DNA of 64,000 nt from Magnetococcales bacterium (lineage in GTDB: Bacteria; Pseudomonadota; Magnetococcia; Magnetococcales; UBA8363): positions 1 through 64,000 of the forward strand of contig JADGCV010000002.1 in NCBI GenBank assembly GCA_015228815.1, read 5' to 3'. Below the pieces are notes generated by a model. The model did no database searches, was not told the DNA's origin, and saw only the letters and a list, made by a program, of their open reading frames with translations. Of the stretch, positions 29,082 through 38,836 are shown piece after piece. Within the stretch, counting starts at the first letter, position 1; every line of letters begins with the position of its first letter. The position numbers were made by a program, and so were the translations under genes.

Positions 29082-31885
29082 AATCTTTTCTGTTGTGGAT
29101 TGACAATCTTTCTCTTCATTATCGATTTTATTTTATCATTGCCCTGCTTATGGTCATGGTGGGCTTGAATGTGTGGCAAAGCGTGGAAATCCATCGACAA
29201 ACCGTTTCCTCGCGTGACCTGGCCATGGTTTCCCAGGCTGCGTCCCATGCCGAGAAGGCGGCGACATTGTTTGGCCGCCAGGTGCAGGAATGGAAAAATA
29301 CCCTCATTCGCGGCCATCAGGCGAAGGAACCGGTAAACGAGTTCAAGTATTTCAAGCAGTTCGTCACTGTCGAGGGGAAGGTTCAGGAGGAATTGAAAGA
29401 GGTTCACCGCGCTTTTCAGAACCTGGGGGAAGATACCCGGAGTGTGCTTGAGCTGATTGAAAACCATAAAAATCTTGGTCGTCATTATCGTGAAGCCCTC
29501 CAGGCCAACCATGTCCCCGGCGACATCCAGTCGATTCCACGAATCGACAAGGCGGTATCGGGAATCGACCGACCGACGGCCCAGGGAATGGATGCACTGG
29601 TGGAGCGGATGCGTGGGAGAATCGAATCCCTTCACGGCGGCGCTGTGCAACATGCCGATGAGGTCGAACGCCATCAGCTGGGGTTGGCGCTGATCCTGTT
29701 TGTCGGGACAGTGTTTGGTTTGGCGGTCATCGTCCTGTTTCTGCGTTCGATTCTCCACTCCATTGCGCAAATCGAGGATGGGGTTGAACTTTTGAGCCGG
29801 GGAGAATTGACGCAACGGCTTCATGTGACCTCCGGCAACTCTTTTGGCCGCATTTTCCTGGGCCTGAACACGATGGCGGACCAATTGTCGCACGTCATCC
29901 ATGCGGTGTTGCTGCAATCGGAATCGGTCATGTCGGTGGTGGATGAGATGGTTCCGCTCAAGGGGGCCTTGCGCAAGGATTCCAACGACAATCATGCCCT
30001 GGCCCGATCCGTGGTCCAGGAAAACGATCGCCTGGACAGGGAAACCAAGGAGCTTAACGACAACATTCTCGATGCCGTCACCAACATCGAGACGGTGTCG
30101 CAGGCGGCGCAACAACTGTCGGAGAACGTGACTGCCATTGCCGCCGCGTCGGAGCAGGCCAGCACCAACGTCAACACCATGGCTTCCGCCGCGGAAGAGA
30201 TGACCAGCAATGTGGCGGGGGTCAACGCCAGTCTTGATCAGGTCAATGTTTCGGTCAACAATGTGTCCCGTTCCGTCGTCGATCTGACCCACTCCCTGGA
30301 ATCGATCCGGGAACGTTGCCAGCAGGCGGACGACATGTCAGCCCAGGCGAAGCAGAATGCCAGGGAATCGATGGAGGTCATGAACCGTCTGGCCGTTTCC
30401 GCCACCGAGATCGGCAAGGTGGTCGATCTGATCAAGACCATCGCCAACCAGACCAACATGCTCGCCTTGAACGCCGCCATCGAGGCGGCCGGGGCGGGAC
30501 AGGCGGGGCTTGGTTTCGCCGTGGTCGCCAACGAGGTCAAGGATCTGGCACGCCAAACCACCGACGCAACCCGGATGATTCAGGAGAAAACCTCCGAAAT
30601 CAGGGGATTGGTCAAGGATGTCTCCAAGGCGACCCTGGGCATTACCGAAAGGGTGCAGGAAATCAATGCCGCCAACCAGGAGATTACCAAGGCGGTCGAT
30701 TCGCAGAATCGTGAGATCAATGGCATCTCCCGCGCCATGGAACAGGTCAGTGCCGCCGCCACCGAGGTCTCCCGCAATGCCCATGAGCTGGAGGCGGCCT
30801 CCCAGGAGGTGGCGCGCGCCGCGGTCGAGGCCGCCACCGGAACCCAGGAAATCGCCAGTGCCGCGTCGCGGGTTGCCGCCAATGGTGCCATGGTTGCCGC
30901 GGAGAGCACCGCCGCCCGCGATCGGGCCGCCAAGGTGCAGGGGGCTGCCCAGGAAATTTTCGCCTCATCCACCCAGGTGCAGAAAATGATGCTGCAATCG
31001 ATGCAGCTCAGTCATTACCTGGATGGTTCCGTCGAGTATTCGGGCCGGTTGACCGAAGTGGTCCATGAAACCAGCGATGCCCTCAAAATGGCGGTCGGAG
31101 GGGTGCGTATCGAAAAGGCCCGTTTCGATGTCCGGTCCATCAAACTGGCCCACCTTCAATGGCTGGGTCGGCTGGAGCAGGTGATCCGTGGCCGTCTTCT
31201 CCTTCGGCCCGAGGAGGTATCGAGTCATAAACAGTGCAAATTTGGACAATGGTATTATGCCGAGGGGACGAACCTGTTCGGAACCATGGAACTGTATGGA
31301 GAGTTGGGTAACGTCCACGAAAAGGTCCACAATACCGCTCGTGAAATCACCGCCCTGGTCCACAACGGCAAACATGAACAGGCCCGTTCCGAAATGGATC
31401 GTCTCAACAGTCTGCGCCGTGAAATGTTCGAACTTCTCGACCGACTGTATCTGGTCCAGGACGCCACCTCGATCGACCGGCAGATCATGCCCTGGAGCGA
31501 TAAACTTCTCGTTGGCATTGTCACCTTCGACAATGATCATAAACGGCTGGTGGCGCTCATCAACGAACTCTACAACGGGATGAATCGCGGTATGGGACGA
31601 AGCGCTCTGGGGCAGATCCTTCAGGAACTGGTCGATTATACCGCCACTCATTTCAAACGTGAGGAAGAGGCCTTCGATCGCACTCATTATCCCGATACCG
31701 AGGCGCACAAACTCCTGCACGCCCGCTTTGTCGATCAGGTCCTCGCGTTTCACAAGCAATTCAATGAAGGGGGGGCCTTCATCGACATGAAACTGGTCAA
31801 ACTTCTCAGGGAGTGGCTGATTGACCATATCATGGTGACCGACAAGGCCTATGCCAAACATTTACGCAAGGGGGGCGTTCGCTGA
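29078..31885 (+). CDS. Methyl-accepting chemotaxis protein with CZB and hemerythrin domains
   Basis: A 935-residue receptor. TM1 is at about 13-35 and TM2 at about 205-230, enclosing a helical periplasmic sensor of about 170 residues. A HAMP-like segment follows, then the methyl-accepting signalling domain with tip sequence [20 protein letters not shown]. The C-terminal part adds a CZB zinc-binding domain ([23 protein letters not shown]) and then a bacteriohemerythrin with [26 protein letters not shown] and [13 protein letters not shown], which supply the di-iron ligands. It likely couples oxygen/redox or zinc/oxidant sensing to flagellar control. Confidence 0.9.
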   Translation: MKSFLLWIDNLSLHYRFYFIIALLMVMVGLNVWQSVEIHRQTVSSRDLAMVSQAASHAEKAATLFGRQVQEWKNTLIRGHQAKEPVNEFKYFKQFVTVEGKVQEELKEVHRAFQNLGEDTRSVLELIENHKNLGRHYREALQANHVPGDIQSIPRIDKAVSGIDRPTAQGMDALVERMRGRIESLHGGAVQHADEVERHQLGLALILFVGTVFGLAVIVLFLRSILHSIAQIEDGVELLSRGELTQRLHVTSGNSFGRIFLGLNTMADQLSHVIHAVLLQSESVMSVVDEMVPLKGALRKDSNDNHALARSVVQENDRLDRETKELNDNILDAVTNIETVSQAAQQLSENVTAIAAASEQASTNVNTMASAAEEMTSNVAGVNASLDQVNVSVNNVSRSVVDLTHSLESIRERCQQADDMSAQAKQNARESMEVMNRLAVSATEIGKVVDLIKTIANQTNMLALNAAIEAAGAGQAGLGFAVVANEVKDLARQTTDATRMIQEKTSEIRGLVKDVSKATLGITERVQEINAANQEITKAVDSQNREINGISRAMEQVSAAATEVSRNAHELEAASQEVARAAVEAATGTQEIASAASRVAANGAMVAAESTAARDRAAKVQGAAQEIFASSTQVQKMMLQSMQLSHYLDGSVEYSGRLTEVVHETSDALKMAVGGVRIEKARFDVRSIKLAHLQWLGRLEQVIRGRLLLRPEEVSSHKQCKFGQWYYAEGTNLFGTMELYGELGNVHEKVHNTAREITALVHNGKHEQARSEMDRLNSLRREMFELLDRLYLVQDATSIDRQIMPWSDKLLVGIVTFDNDHKRLVALINELYNGMNRGMGRSALGQILQELVDYTATHFKREEEAFDRTHYPDTEAHKLLHARFVDQVLAFHKQFNEGGAFIDMKLVKLLREWLIDHIMVTDKAYAKHLRKGGVR

Positions 31886-31978
31886 ACGGGGGATCGGACT
31901 GAATGCGTTTCAGTGAAGCCATCGTTATCGATTAACCGAGAGGGCGTGGAACCCGAATCGGTACGGAAAGGATCGAAA

Positions 31979-32605
31979 TTGACTCTTCGTCATGTCGTCA
32001 TGGGTATTCTTGGCTGTATGTTTCTGGTTATGGGATGGCTTGGGTCTCCGGGGATGGCGTTGGGCCTGGAAATTCGTGACCTTCCGGAAAAAGTGGAGTT
32101 GGCGGGGTTTGGCGACACGGGAACGATGGCCGATCTTTTGCGAAAAACGCCCGTTCTGATTGTCGTCGGTTCGCATTCGACCTTTCCCTTGTTGAAGGAG
32201 CTTCCTTTTCGATGGGTCGCCCGGGGGTGGAAGATCGATCCGGAACAGTTTGTGGCGGTGGCCGCGGTCGGCAATGCCCCGTGGTTGGTGAAAAAACTCC
32301 TGGTCACCTCCAGTTTGAGACAGATCAAGGAGGAACGGGATGCCCGGGGCCGGGGGATCATTCCCAATCTGGAACGATCCCAGGTGATCGTCGATCGCGA
32401 GGGAACGTTGGCCGGGGCGTTGGGGATTGCCGCTCCAGGGAACCCCCTGGGGAAGAATGGCTATGCCGCGTACATCGTCGCCCCGGACGGAACCATCTCC
32501 CTGCTGTTGCAATCCTCCCTGCCCGAAAAAGAGGAATCCGAGATCGAACTCATTCACGCCGCCGATGCCATTCTTGACAAGGCCGCATTATCGATTAAAC
32601 CATGA
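31979..32605 (+). CDS. Exported thioredoxin-fold-like protein
   Basis: From a TTG at 31979 with GGAAAGGA upstream, the 208-residue protein begins with a signal peptide (TLRHVVMGILGCMFLVMGWL, then GSPGMALG). The open frame reaches a GTG at 31913, but that start lacks a site and would bury the signal. The mature part has VLIVVGSHSTFP, WLVKKLLVTSS and VIVDREGTLAGALGI, recalling thioredoxin-like YtfJ-type exported proteins, but there is no CxxC. Its stop overlaps the reductase start, so it belongs to that operon. Function unknown. Confidence 0.5.
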   Translation: MTLRHVVMGILGCMFLVMGWLGSPGMALGLEIRDLPEKVELAGFGDTGTMADLLRKTPVLIVVGSHSTFPLLKELPFRWVARGWKIDPEQFVAVAAVGNAPWLVKKLLVTSSLRQIKEERDARGRGIIPNLERSQVIVDREGTLAGALGIAAPGNPLGKNGYAAYIVAPDGTISLLLQSSLPEKEESEIELIHAADAILDKAALSIKP

Positions 32606-34287
32606 GCAACGATTCGATACCGTCCATGGACACCCATTCCCGGCGGGTTTTTCTGACCGGGGGGACGGGGTATGTCGGAAAACATGTGTTGGCCCGGTTG
32701 CTGGTCCAGGGGTGGCATGTGTTTGCACTGGTTCGCGCGGCCAACGGGGACAATGGCCAAAGAATCTTTCGTGCCTTGAAACCATTTTCGGAATGCACCG
32801 ATCGGGAGATGGCGCGTCTGCATATCCTGATCGGAGATGTCACGCAAACCGATTGCGGCCTGACCGGGGAGACCATCGACCGGCTTCGTGGATTGCGTCT
32901 CGACGCCTTCGTTCATTGCGCCGGCCTGACCCGTTTCGAGGAACAGCGGGCACTGGATGTGTACCGGGTCAATACCCTGGGGACACGCGCGGCATTTTCG
33001 TTATGTCGCGGACTCGATGTTTCCCTGTTCATTCATGCCAGCACCGCGTTTGTCGCGGGAGATACCACAAGCCCTTTTTATCATTTTGACTTTGATCGCG
33101 GGCAAGGCTTTCGCAATCCTTACGAACGATCCAAATTCGAGGCGGAACGGTATCTGTTTTCCGAAGCATCTGGAAGTCCCATCCGTGTGCGCATCCATCG
33201 TCTGGCGATCGTGGTTGGCGGATTTCCCCTGGGGGAAGAAGGGGATGTCGGTACTCTGTACGCTTTCCTGAAGGCACTGGAGTTCCTTCATGCCTGTTGC
33301 CGGTTGGATCTGGAACAGGGACGGGGACGCATGGAACGGTTGGGGGTGCGGCGGATGGACGATACGTTGTTCATCCCGGTGCGCGTGGCGGCGGTGGCGG
33401 AGGTCTGTATCAATCTGGTGGCCATCGACCATGTGGTTGCCGTCGTGGAACGGGAATTGATGCGTCCCGGGACCGATTCCATCCTGGTGCGCCATGTCGT
33501 CGCCGCCGAGGGAATCGCCTTGAAGACCCTTCGTGACACTTTTTGCCGCATCATGGGGATGACCGGGATTACCTTTTGTGACCCCGATGATTTTCGCGAG
33601 CGTCCCCGTACTTCCCTGGAGGGTCGTTTTCATCGGGCCACCCGTGCCTATGATCCGTATCTTCAGGAAACGGTCCATTTCAGACTCGCCCCCGAAGAGG
33701 CGGCGTGGATGCCGCCGGAACCCGTCGATCCCGCCGTGATCGCCCGTCAATTCCTGAGCCAAAGAACGAAACGTCGCGAATGCGTTCATCAGCGTAACGA
33801 TTGTTGCGGAACCGACCGGGAATTCGATCAGGGGACCGATCGATGCACGGTGCCGATTCCGATGAATCTGGGTCGCCTTGCCCTGGATGCCCTGGGGATC
33901 GACGATCCGGAACGCTATTTCGAAGGTTTGGTCCGTGGCGATTTTGGTACCGATTTTTTGCATAAAAACCGCTTTGTCACTGCCTCCATTCGTTTTGTGG
34001 TCACCGGTCCTGTCCCGTTTGACCGGACACTTTGTTTTTCACGAGGGGTGGCCCGCTTTCCATCGTCCGGCGAACGGATGATCCCTGAGTGTACCTTCAC
34101 GCTGGCATTGCCGACCTTTCGAGCCATCGTCCGGTGCGAACTTGATCCCAGGCAGGCCTTCTTTCGTGGTCGGATTCATATTGCCGGCAATCGTGAGACA
34201 GGGTTGAAATTTGCCCATCTCCTGAGCCAATACTACGCACGCATCAACGATCATGTGCTCGACGAGGTTGCGGGTCTGGCCTCATGA
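32602..34287 (+). CDS. Thioester-reductase-like SDR with extra C-terminal domain
   Basis: A 561-residue protein. Residues about 13-330 form an extended short-chain dehydrogenase of the NAD-binding_4/thioester reductase type: FLTGGTGYVGKHVL (nucleotide binding), VHCAGLTRF, HASTAFVAG and catalytic Y174/K178 in NPYERSKFEAE. Enzymes of this type reduce acyl-thioesters to aldehydes or alcohols. Residues about 420-561 form a second domain that may be SCP2-like lipid binding (GRIHIAGNRETGLKFAHLL), a tentative call. It overlaps the transporter gene by 4 bp. The surrounding ligase and aminotransferase suggest an acyl or carboxyl substrate; the substrate itself is unknown. Confidence 0.65.
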   Translation: MSNDSIPSMDTHSRRVFLTGGTGYVGKHVLARLLVQGWHVFALVRAANGDNGQRIFRALKPFSECTDREMARLHILIGDVTQTDCGLTGETIDRLRGLRLDAFVHCAGLTRFEEQRALDVYRVNTLGTRAAFSLCRGLDVSLFIHASTAFVAGDTTSPFYHFDFDRGQGFRNPYERSKFEAERYLFSEASGSPIRVRIHRLAIVVGGFPLGEEGDVGTLYAFLKALEFLHACCRLDLEQGRGRMERLGVRRMDDTLFIPVRVAAVAEVCINLVAIDHVVAVVERELMRPGTDSILVRHVVAAEGIALKTLRDTFCRIMGMTGITFCDPDDFRERPRTSLEGRFHRATRAYDPYLQETVHFRLAPEEAAWMPPEPVDPAVIARQFLSQRTKRRECVHQRNDCCGTDREFDQGTDRCTVPIPMNLGRLALDALGIDDPERYFEGLVRGDFGTDFLHKNRFVTASIRFVVTGPVPFDRTLCFSRGVARFPSSGERMIPECTFTLALPTFRAIVRCELDPRQAFFRGRIHIAGNRETGLKFAHLLSQYYARINDHVLDEVAGLAS

Positions 34288-36437
34288 TTCGGAAACTGGC
34301 TCAATTCATCGAACGTCGCTTTTTATGGATCACCGTTCTGACCCTGGTGGCGCTTTTGCCCTTTTTCGGGCCTTTGTCCCAACTCAAGGTGGAACATTCC
34401 TTCGATGCCTGGATCGATCATGAAGGGGATCTGTATCGAACCTATCAGGAATTCACCCGGACTTTTGGTGGCGATGATACGGTGCTCCTGGTTTTTGGCG
34501 TGCATGATCTCCTTGCCAGTCGGCCTGATTCGGTCGATGAGGATTACCCCCGGTCGCCGCTGGAAGACTATCTTGAGGTGATCCCCCGGCTGGCGCGGAT
34601 GGACGGGGTTGTCGGCGTGATCGATCCCATCGGGGAATGGTTCGGGTCGTCGGGACCTGGGGCTTTGGTCGGGCTTGAATTTTTCGACCCCGATCGGCGG
34701 GAGGAATACCGGAAGCGGATGGAACAGCTGTTCCCTGGAAGTATCGGTTTTTTGTTGTCCAGGGATCTGGAAACGGCGGGATTGCTGCTTTTTCTCGATC
34801 CCGCGCGCCGGGAGGATCATCCACGAATCCTCGATGCCATCGAACTGGAGTGGCAACGGGTGGGAATCCCGGTCGATTGGGCAGGGGTTTCCTGGTTTTC
34901 CAAGACCCTGAGCGCCGCCATCACCCGTGACATGATGGTGGTGGTGACACTGTTGGTCTTTGCGGCGCTGGCGGTCGTCCACTATTATTTTGCAAGTCTT
35001 TCCCTGATCGTGATCACCCTGATCGCCATGGGACTTGCCATCGGCTTTACCCTTGGGACGGCCCAGTGGTTCGGGATCCGGATGACCCTGTTTGGGCTTA
35101 TTCTTTTTCCGCTCGTGTTCTGTGTTGTCCTGACCTCCGTCATTCATCTGTTGTCCCTGCGCGGTCGCGATGGGGTTTATCGTTTTGCCGATGCCTTCTC
35201 TTATGTATTCAAGCCGGCGACATCCGCCGCCGTGACCACGGCGGTGGGGGCAATGGCCTTCCTGTTTTCTCCCCAGGAGGCGTTGCGGCATATTGGATGG
35301 ATTCTCCCTTTGGGGATCATGGTTTCGTTCATTATATCCATGATGTTCATCCCAAGTGCCATGCGCCTGGTATCGGGAACATGGGAACGTGTCGGAGCCG
35401 GAAGAGGTTCCGGAGGCGTATGGTTCGGGATGGTTGGCGATCGGTCCATGGCACGGTCGGTGATCGGTGGGACGCTTCTGGTGTTGGCTCTGGGGGCGGC
35501 GCTTCTTTTGCCGCGTCTTGTGATCGATGCCAATGCCTTGAATTTTTTCGAACCGACCTCGGACCTCATGCGTTCCTACCGCGCCATCGAGGATCGTCTG
35601 GGCGGACTTCTCCGGGTGGAACTGTTGATCGATTGTGGCGGAAAGGGCACGGTGACCGAACCCGTTCGGATCGCGGCCATCGAGGCGTTTCTCGCCGAGG
35701 TGCGTCGCTGGCCCCAGCTGTCCGGCAGTGCCGGCGGGGGCGATGTGTTGAGGGAACGTGATCCGGCCATTCGCCATCGCTGGATCAAGCCCGATGAATC
35801 GCTCATGCGCGTGACCCTCGGGTTCAGTCAGAGGGAAGACTACAAGCGGATCGAAGCGGATCTTCATCGTTTGTGGCAACACAAGATTCCCACCGGGACC
35901 TCCTTGTCCCTTCGCCTGACGGGGCAGTTGCCGCTGATCCTGGCGGCCCAGGATCGTTTGCTCGAAAGTCAGTTCGATACTTTTGCCCTGGTATTTCTTT
36001 TGATTTCCTTGTTTCTCGGGCTGGGGCATCGATCCTGGCGTATTTTCGTCCTGGCGCTGGTTGCCAATTTTGTTCCGCTCGTGATCACTGGTGGTCTCAT
36101 GGTGGTGCTGGGGGTTGCGATCAACAGCATGAATTTTTTCGTGGCCAGCGTCATGCTCGGGGTGATTGTCGATGATACCATGCACCTGCTGCATGCCCTC
36201 GATGTGGAACATGGGTTTGACGCGGGGCTGGTTCGTGTCGGGAAGGCGTTGTGGATCACCACCGCGACGGTGTTCATCGCCTTTCTGACCTTGACCGTTT
36301 CGCGGATTGTCCCCATCGCCCAGTTTGGCTGGCTTTCGGCACTGACGGTTCTGGTGGCGTGGTTGTGCGATCTGTACCTGCTGCCATTTCTTCTGGCCCG
36401 TTTCGCGAGGAGAATCCATGGTCGTCGATCGGGATGA
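34284..36437 (+). CDS. MMPL/RND-family transporter
   Basis: A 717-residue protein with the MMPL/HpnN layout: one N-terminal membrane helix (about 12-32), a soluble loop of about 180 residues, five to six helices (about 205-365), a second large loop, and a final helix block (about 555-705). LVFGV and GDDTVLLVFG near the start and VMLGVIVDDTMHLLHAL in the last block are typical; the Asp pair there is part of the proton relay. Relatives export lipids, hopanoids or siderophores in the RND superfamily. It overlaps both neighbours in an operon of lipid-like enzymes, so it probably exports their product. Confidence 0.8.
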   Translation: MIRKLAQFIERRFLWITVLTLVALLPFFGPLSQLKVEHSFDAWIDHEGDLYRTYQEFTRTFGGDDTVLLVFGVHDLLASRPDSVDEDYPRSPLEDYLEVIPRLARMDGVVGVIDPIGEWFGSSGPGALVGLEFFDPDRREEYRKRMEQLFPGSIGFLLSRDLETAGLLLFLDPARREDHPRILDAIELEWQRVGIPVDWAGVSWFSKTLSAAITRDMMVVVTLLVFAALAVVHYYFASLSLIVITLIAMGLAIGFTLGTAQWFGIRMTLFGLILFPLVFCVVLTSVIHLLSLRGRDGVYRFADAFSYVFKPATSAAVTTAVGAMAFLFSPQEALRHIGWILPLGIMVSFIISMMFIPSAMRLVSGTWERVGAGRGSGGVWFGMVGDRSMARSVIGGTLLVLALGAALLLPRLVIDANALNFFEPTSDLMRSYRAIEDRLGGLLRVELLIDCGGKGTVTEPVRIAAIEAFLAEVRRWPQLSGSAGGGDVLRERDPAIRHRWIKPDESLMRVTLGFSQREDYKRIEADLHRLWQHKIPTGTSLSLRLTGQLPLILAAQDRLLESQFDTFALVFLLISLFLGLGHRSWRIFVLALVANFVPLVITGGLMVVLGVAINSMNFFVASVMLGVIVDDTMHLLHALDVEHGFDAGLVRVGKALWITTATVFIAFLTLTVSRIVPIAQFGWLSALTVLVAWLCDLYLLPFLLARFARRIHGRRSG

Positions 36438-37488
36438 ATGGTTGCGTCGCATTCTGGCCCTTCATTTTGACCCGGAGGGGGGCGCCCCCTATTGGCTGGA
36501 ACGGCAGCGGCAGCTTGGGTTTTCGGTGCGCGACCGGATCGGTTGCATCGACGATCTGGCGCTGATGGGTCCCATGGAACTAGACGTGTTGCGGCACAGG
36601 CCAATCGAGGACTTGATTCCCCGTTCCCAGCTTGGCCGCTTTTCCCTGATCACCGCGCAAACGGGCGGTGCGACCGGAATGCCGAAAACCACCGCTTTTT
36701 CACAGGACGATTTCGAGGCCTCTTTTGTCGTTCCATTTCTGGAGACGGCCCGGGCGCTTGGGTGTTCCTGGCCATCCGCGGGCCATTGGCTGTGGATCGG
36801 GCCGGGGGGACCGCACATCATCGGCAAGGCGGCCCACAGGATTGCCGAACAAACCACCGGTAGCGATCCTTTCAGCGTCGATTTCGATCCGCGCTGGTTT
36901 CGCCGCCTGGCCGAACACTCTCTGGCGCGGAAACGTTATCTGGAACATGTTCTGGAACAGGCGCGTAACATCATCCGGGTGCAGAAGATTGCCTGTCTGT
37001 TTACCACGCCCGCCATCCTGACGCCGCTGGCCGATCTTCTCTCGACCGACCAATGCGGCGCGGTCACTTTCATCTATCTGGGCGGCATGCGGGTGACCCG
37101 GCAGGTTTTTCATGAATACCGCAGCCGCTTTGTCAATGCCACCGTCCTTTCGGGGTATGGCAATTCCCTGTTCGGGGTTTGTCATCAGCGGGGTGAAGTG
37201 GAGGAGGGGCTTTGTTATTATCCATCCTCTCCCCAGATCGTTTCCCGGGTGGTGGCGTGGATCACGGGCGTTCCAGGCCCGATCCACTTTTCCCAGGAGG
37301 TCGCCTATGGCAGCCGTGGTCAGGTCGTCATGCACCGCTTGCAGGAGAGCGCCTTGTTGATCAATGTCGTGGAACAGGATGACGCCATCCGTGTTCCGCC
37401 CCTGCCAGACGGTCCTCCCTGGGATGGATTGGGAGACCCCGGGCGACTCGAACAACGCCATCTGATCGTTGACGATGGCATCTATTGA
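36418..37488 (+). CDS. LuxE/PaaK-like adenylate-forming enzyme
   Basis: A 356-residue protein of the ANL superfamily. The P-loop TGGATGMPKTT at 82-92 is the acyl-adenylation motif, and WLWIGPGGPHIIGKA and YLGGMRVTRQVFHEY are similar to LuxE acyl-protein synthetases and phenylacetate-CoA ligases. It is shorter than full acyl-CoA synthetases, closer to LuxE. Such enzymes activate a carboxylic acid as acyl-AMP and pass it to a thiol. It overlaps the transporter by 20 bp and lies 10 bp before the aminotransferase. A natural fit is activation of a fatty or other acid for the reductase; the acid is unknown. Confidence 0.65.
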   Translation: MVVDRDEWLRRILALHFDPEGGAPYWLERQRQLGFSVRDRIGCIDDLALMGPMELDVLRHRPIEDLIPRSQLGRFSLITAQTGGATGMPKTTAFSQDDFEASFVVPFLETARALGCSWPSAGHWLWIGPGGPHIIGKAAHRIAEQTTGSDPFSVDFDPRWFRRLAEHSLARKRYLEHVLEQARNIIRVQKIACLFTTPAILTPLADLLSTDQCGAVTFIYLGGMRVTRQVFHEYRSRFVNATVLSGYGNSLFGVCHQRGEVEEGLCYYPSSPQIVSRVVAWITGVPGPIHFSQEVAYGSRGQVVMHRLQESALLINVVEQDDAIRVPPLPDGPPWDGLGDPGRLEQRHLIVDDGIY

Positions 37489-37498
37489 TGGTTGACAC

Positions 37499-38797
37499 AT
37501 GTCCCAGAGTCTTGATCATACCCTTCTGACGCAACGGATGTTGGAAAAGAAATCCCGTTTTCTCATCCCTTGTGTCTATCATTTCTACAAAAACCCCATG
37601 GTGTTGACTCGGGGGGAAGGGGGGTGGCTCTTCGACGATGGCGGTCGGCGTTATCTGGACGGTTATTCGGGGGTCGGGGTCGTCAACTGCGGCCACTGCG
37701 AACCCGGAATCGTGGCCGCGGCCACCCGTCAGATGGCAACCCTGCAACACACCACCACCATCTATCTGACCGAACCGATGCTCCTTCTTGCCGAAGCGCT
37801 GGCTCGATTTGTCCCTGGGGGGCGGTTGTGTCGTGGTTTTTTCTGCACGAGCGGCAGTGAGGCCAACGAGGGCGCCCTGTTGTTGGCCAAACTGGCGACG
37901 GGAAGGAAGGGGTTCATGGCTCTGAGTCGTGCCCTTCATGGACGAACCTGGCTGACGACGGGGGTGACGGGGCTTTCTTTCTGGAGAACCGATCCCGATC
38001 CGCCACAAAATGTTCATTTTGTTCCAAGCCCTGTCTGTCGTGCGTGTCCCATGTCGCTGTCGTATCCGGAATGTTCCCTGGAGTGCGCCGAGGTCATCGA
38101 GGAGCATCTCCGGCAACATCCCGATGAGGTCGCGGCCTTCATCGTCGAACCGATCCACGGCAATGGCGGGATCATCGTGCCGCCGGAGGGCTATTGGGCA
38201 CGGGTCCGGGAGATTCTCGACCGCCACGGCGTGCTGTTGATCATGGACGAGGCGCAGACGGGGTTTTGCCGGACGGGAAAACGGTTTGCGTTCGAACATT
38301 CGCGAGTGGTCCCCGATATTTTGACCGTGTGCAAAGCGTTGGGCAACGGGTTGCCGATCGCGGCCTTCATGACGACCGATGCCATTGCCGCCACCTATAC
38401 CCGACCGGGGGCTTCGACTTTTGGCGGCAATCTGGTGGCGTGTGCCGCGGCCCTGGCGACGTTGAACTTCATGGAACGCAACCATCTTGAAGAAAAGGCG
38501 GCCCGGACCGGTGAACGGTTGCGGTCCATTCTGCTCCGATTGCAGCAGCGTGTCCCCCTGATCGCCGAGGTGCGCGGCAGGGGCATGATGCTGGGGGTGG
38601 AACTGGCCGATTGTGATGGAACTCCTGCCGCGGCGACCTTGGATAATATTTTGGAATCCCTGAAAGATCATGGGGTTCTGGCAGGAAAAACGGGTCCTGG
38701 CCGCAATGTGTTGACGCTGATGCCGCCCCTGATCCTCGATGCGTCGCAGATTGACCATCTTGAGGCGGCCCTGGAGCGTGTTTTTTTGGAATCATGA
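37499..38797 (+). CDS. Class III (AGXT2/ornithine-type) aminotransferase
   Basis: A 432-residue PLP enzyme. GGRRYLDGYSGVGVVN, GSEANEGALLLA, VEPIHGNGGIIVPP, LIMDEAQTGFCRTG (Asp250) and CKALGNGLPIAAF with the PLP Lys279 identify it. Cysteines 180, 183, 192 and 196 form a CxxC...CxxxC cluster found in a subset of these enzymes. Class III enzymes transfer an amino group to an aldehyde or keto acid and accept omega-amino donors, so a terminal aldehyde from the upstream reductase is a reasonable partner. The real donor and acceptor cannot be seen from sequence. Confidence 0.8.
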   Translation: MSQSLDHTLLTQRMLEKKSRFLIPCVYHFYKNPMVLTRGEGGWLFDDGGRRYLDGYSGVGVVNCGHCEPGIVAAATRQMATLQHTTTIYLTEPMLLLAEALARFVPGGRLCRGFFCTSGSEANEGALLLAKLATGRKGFMALSRALHGRTWLTTGVTGLSFWRTDPDPPQNVHFVPSPVCRACPMSLSYPECSLECAEVIEEHLRQHPDEVAAFIVEPIHGNGGIIVPPEGYWARVREILDRHGVLLIMDEAQTGFCRTGKRFAFEHSRVVPDILTVCKALGNGLPIAAFMTTDAIAATYTRPGASTFGGNLVACAAALATLNFMERNHLEEKAARTGERLRSILLRLQQRVPLIAEVRGRGMMLGVELADCDGTPAAATLDNILESLKDHGVLAGKTGPGRNVLTLMPPLILDASQIDHLEAALERVFLES

Positions 38798-38836
38798 ATT
38801 CGTCGCGCGATTTTCGAAGGGCTTCGTGAATTGAAA

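Noticed and set aside
34323-36452. 709-residue minus-strand frame opposite the MMPL transporter
   Set aside because: His/Gln/Pro-rich antisense frame with no motifs; the plus-strand transporter has membrane helices and the VDDT motif.
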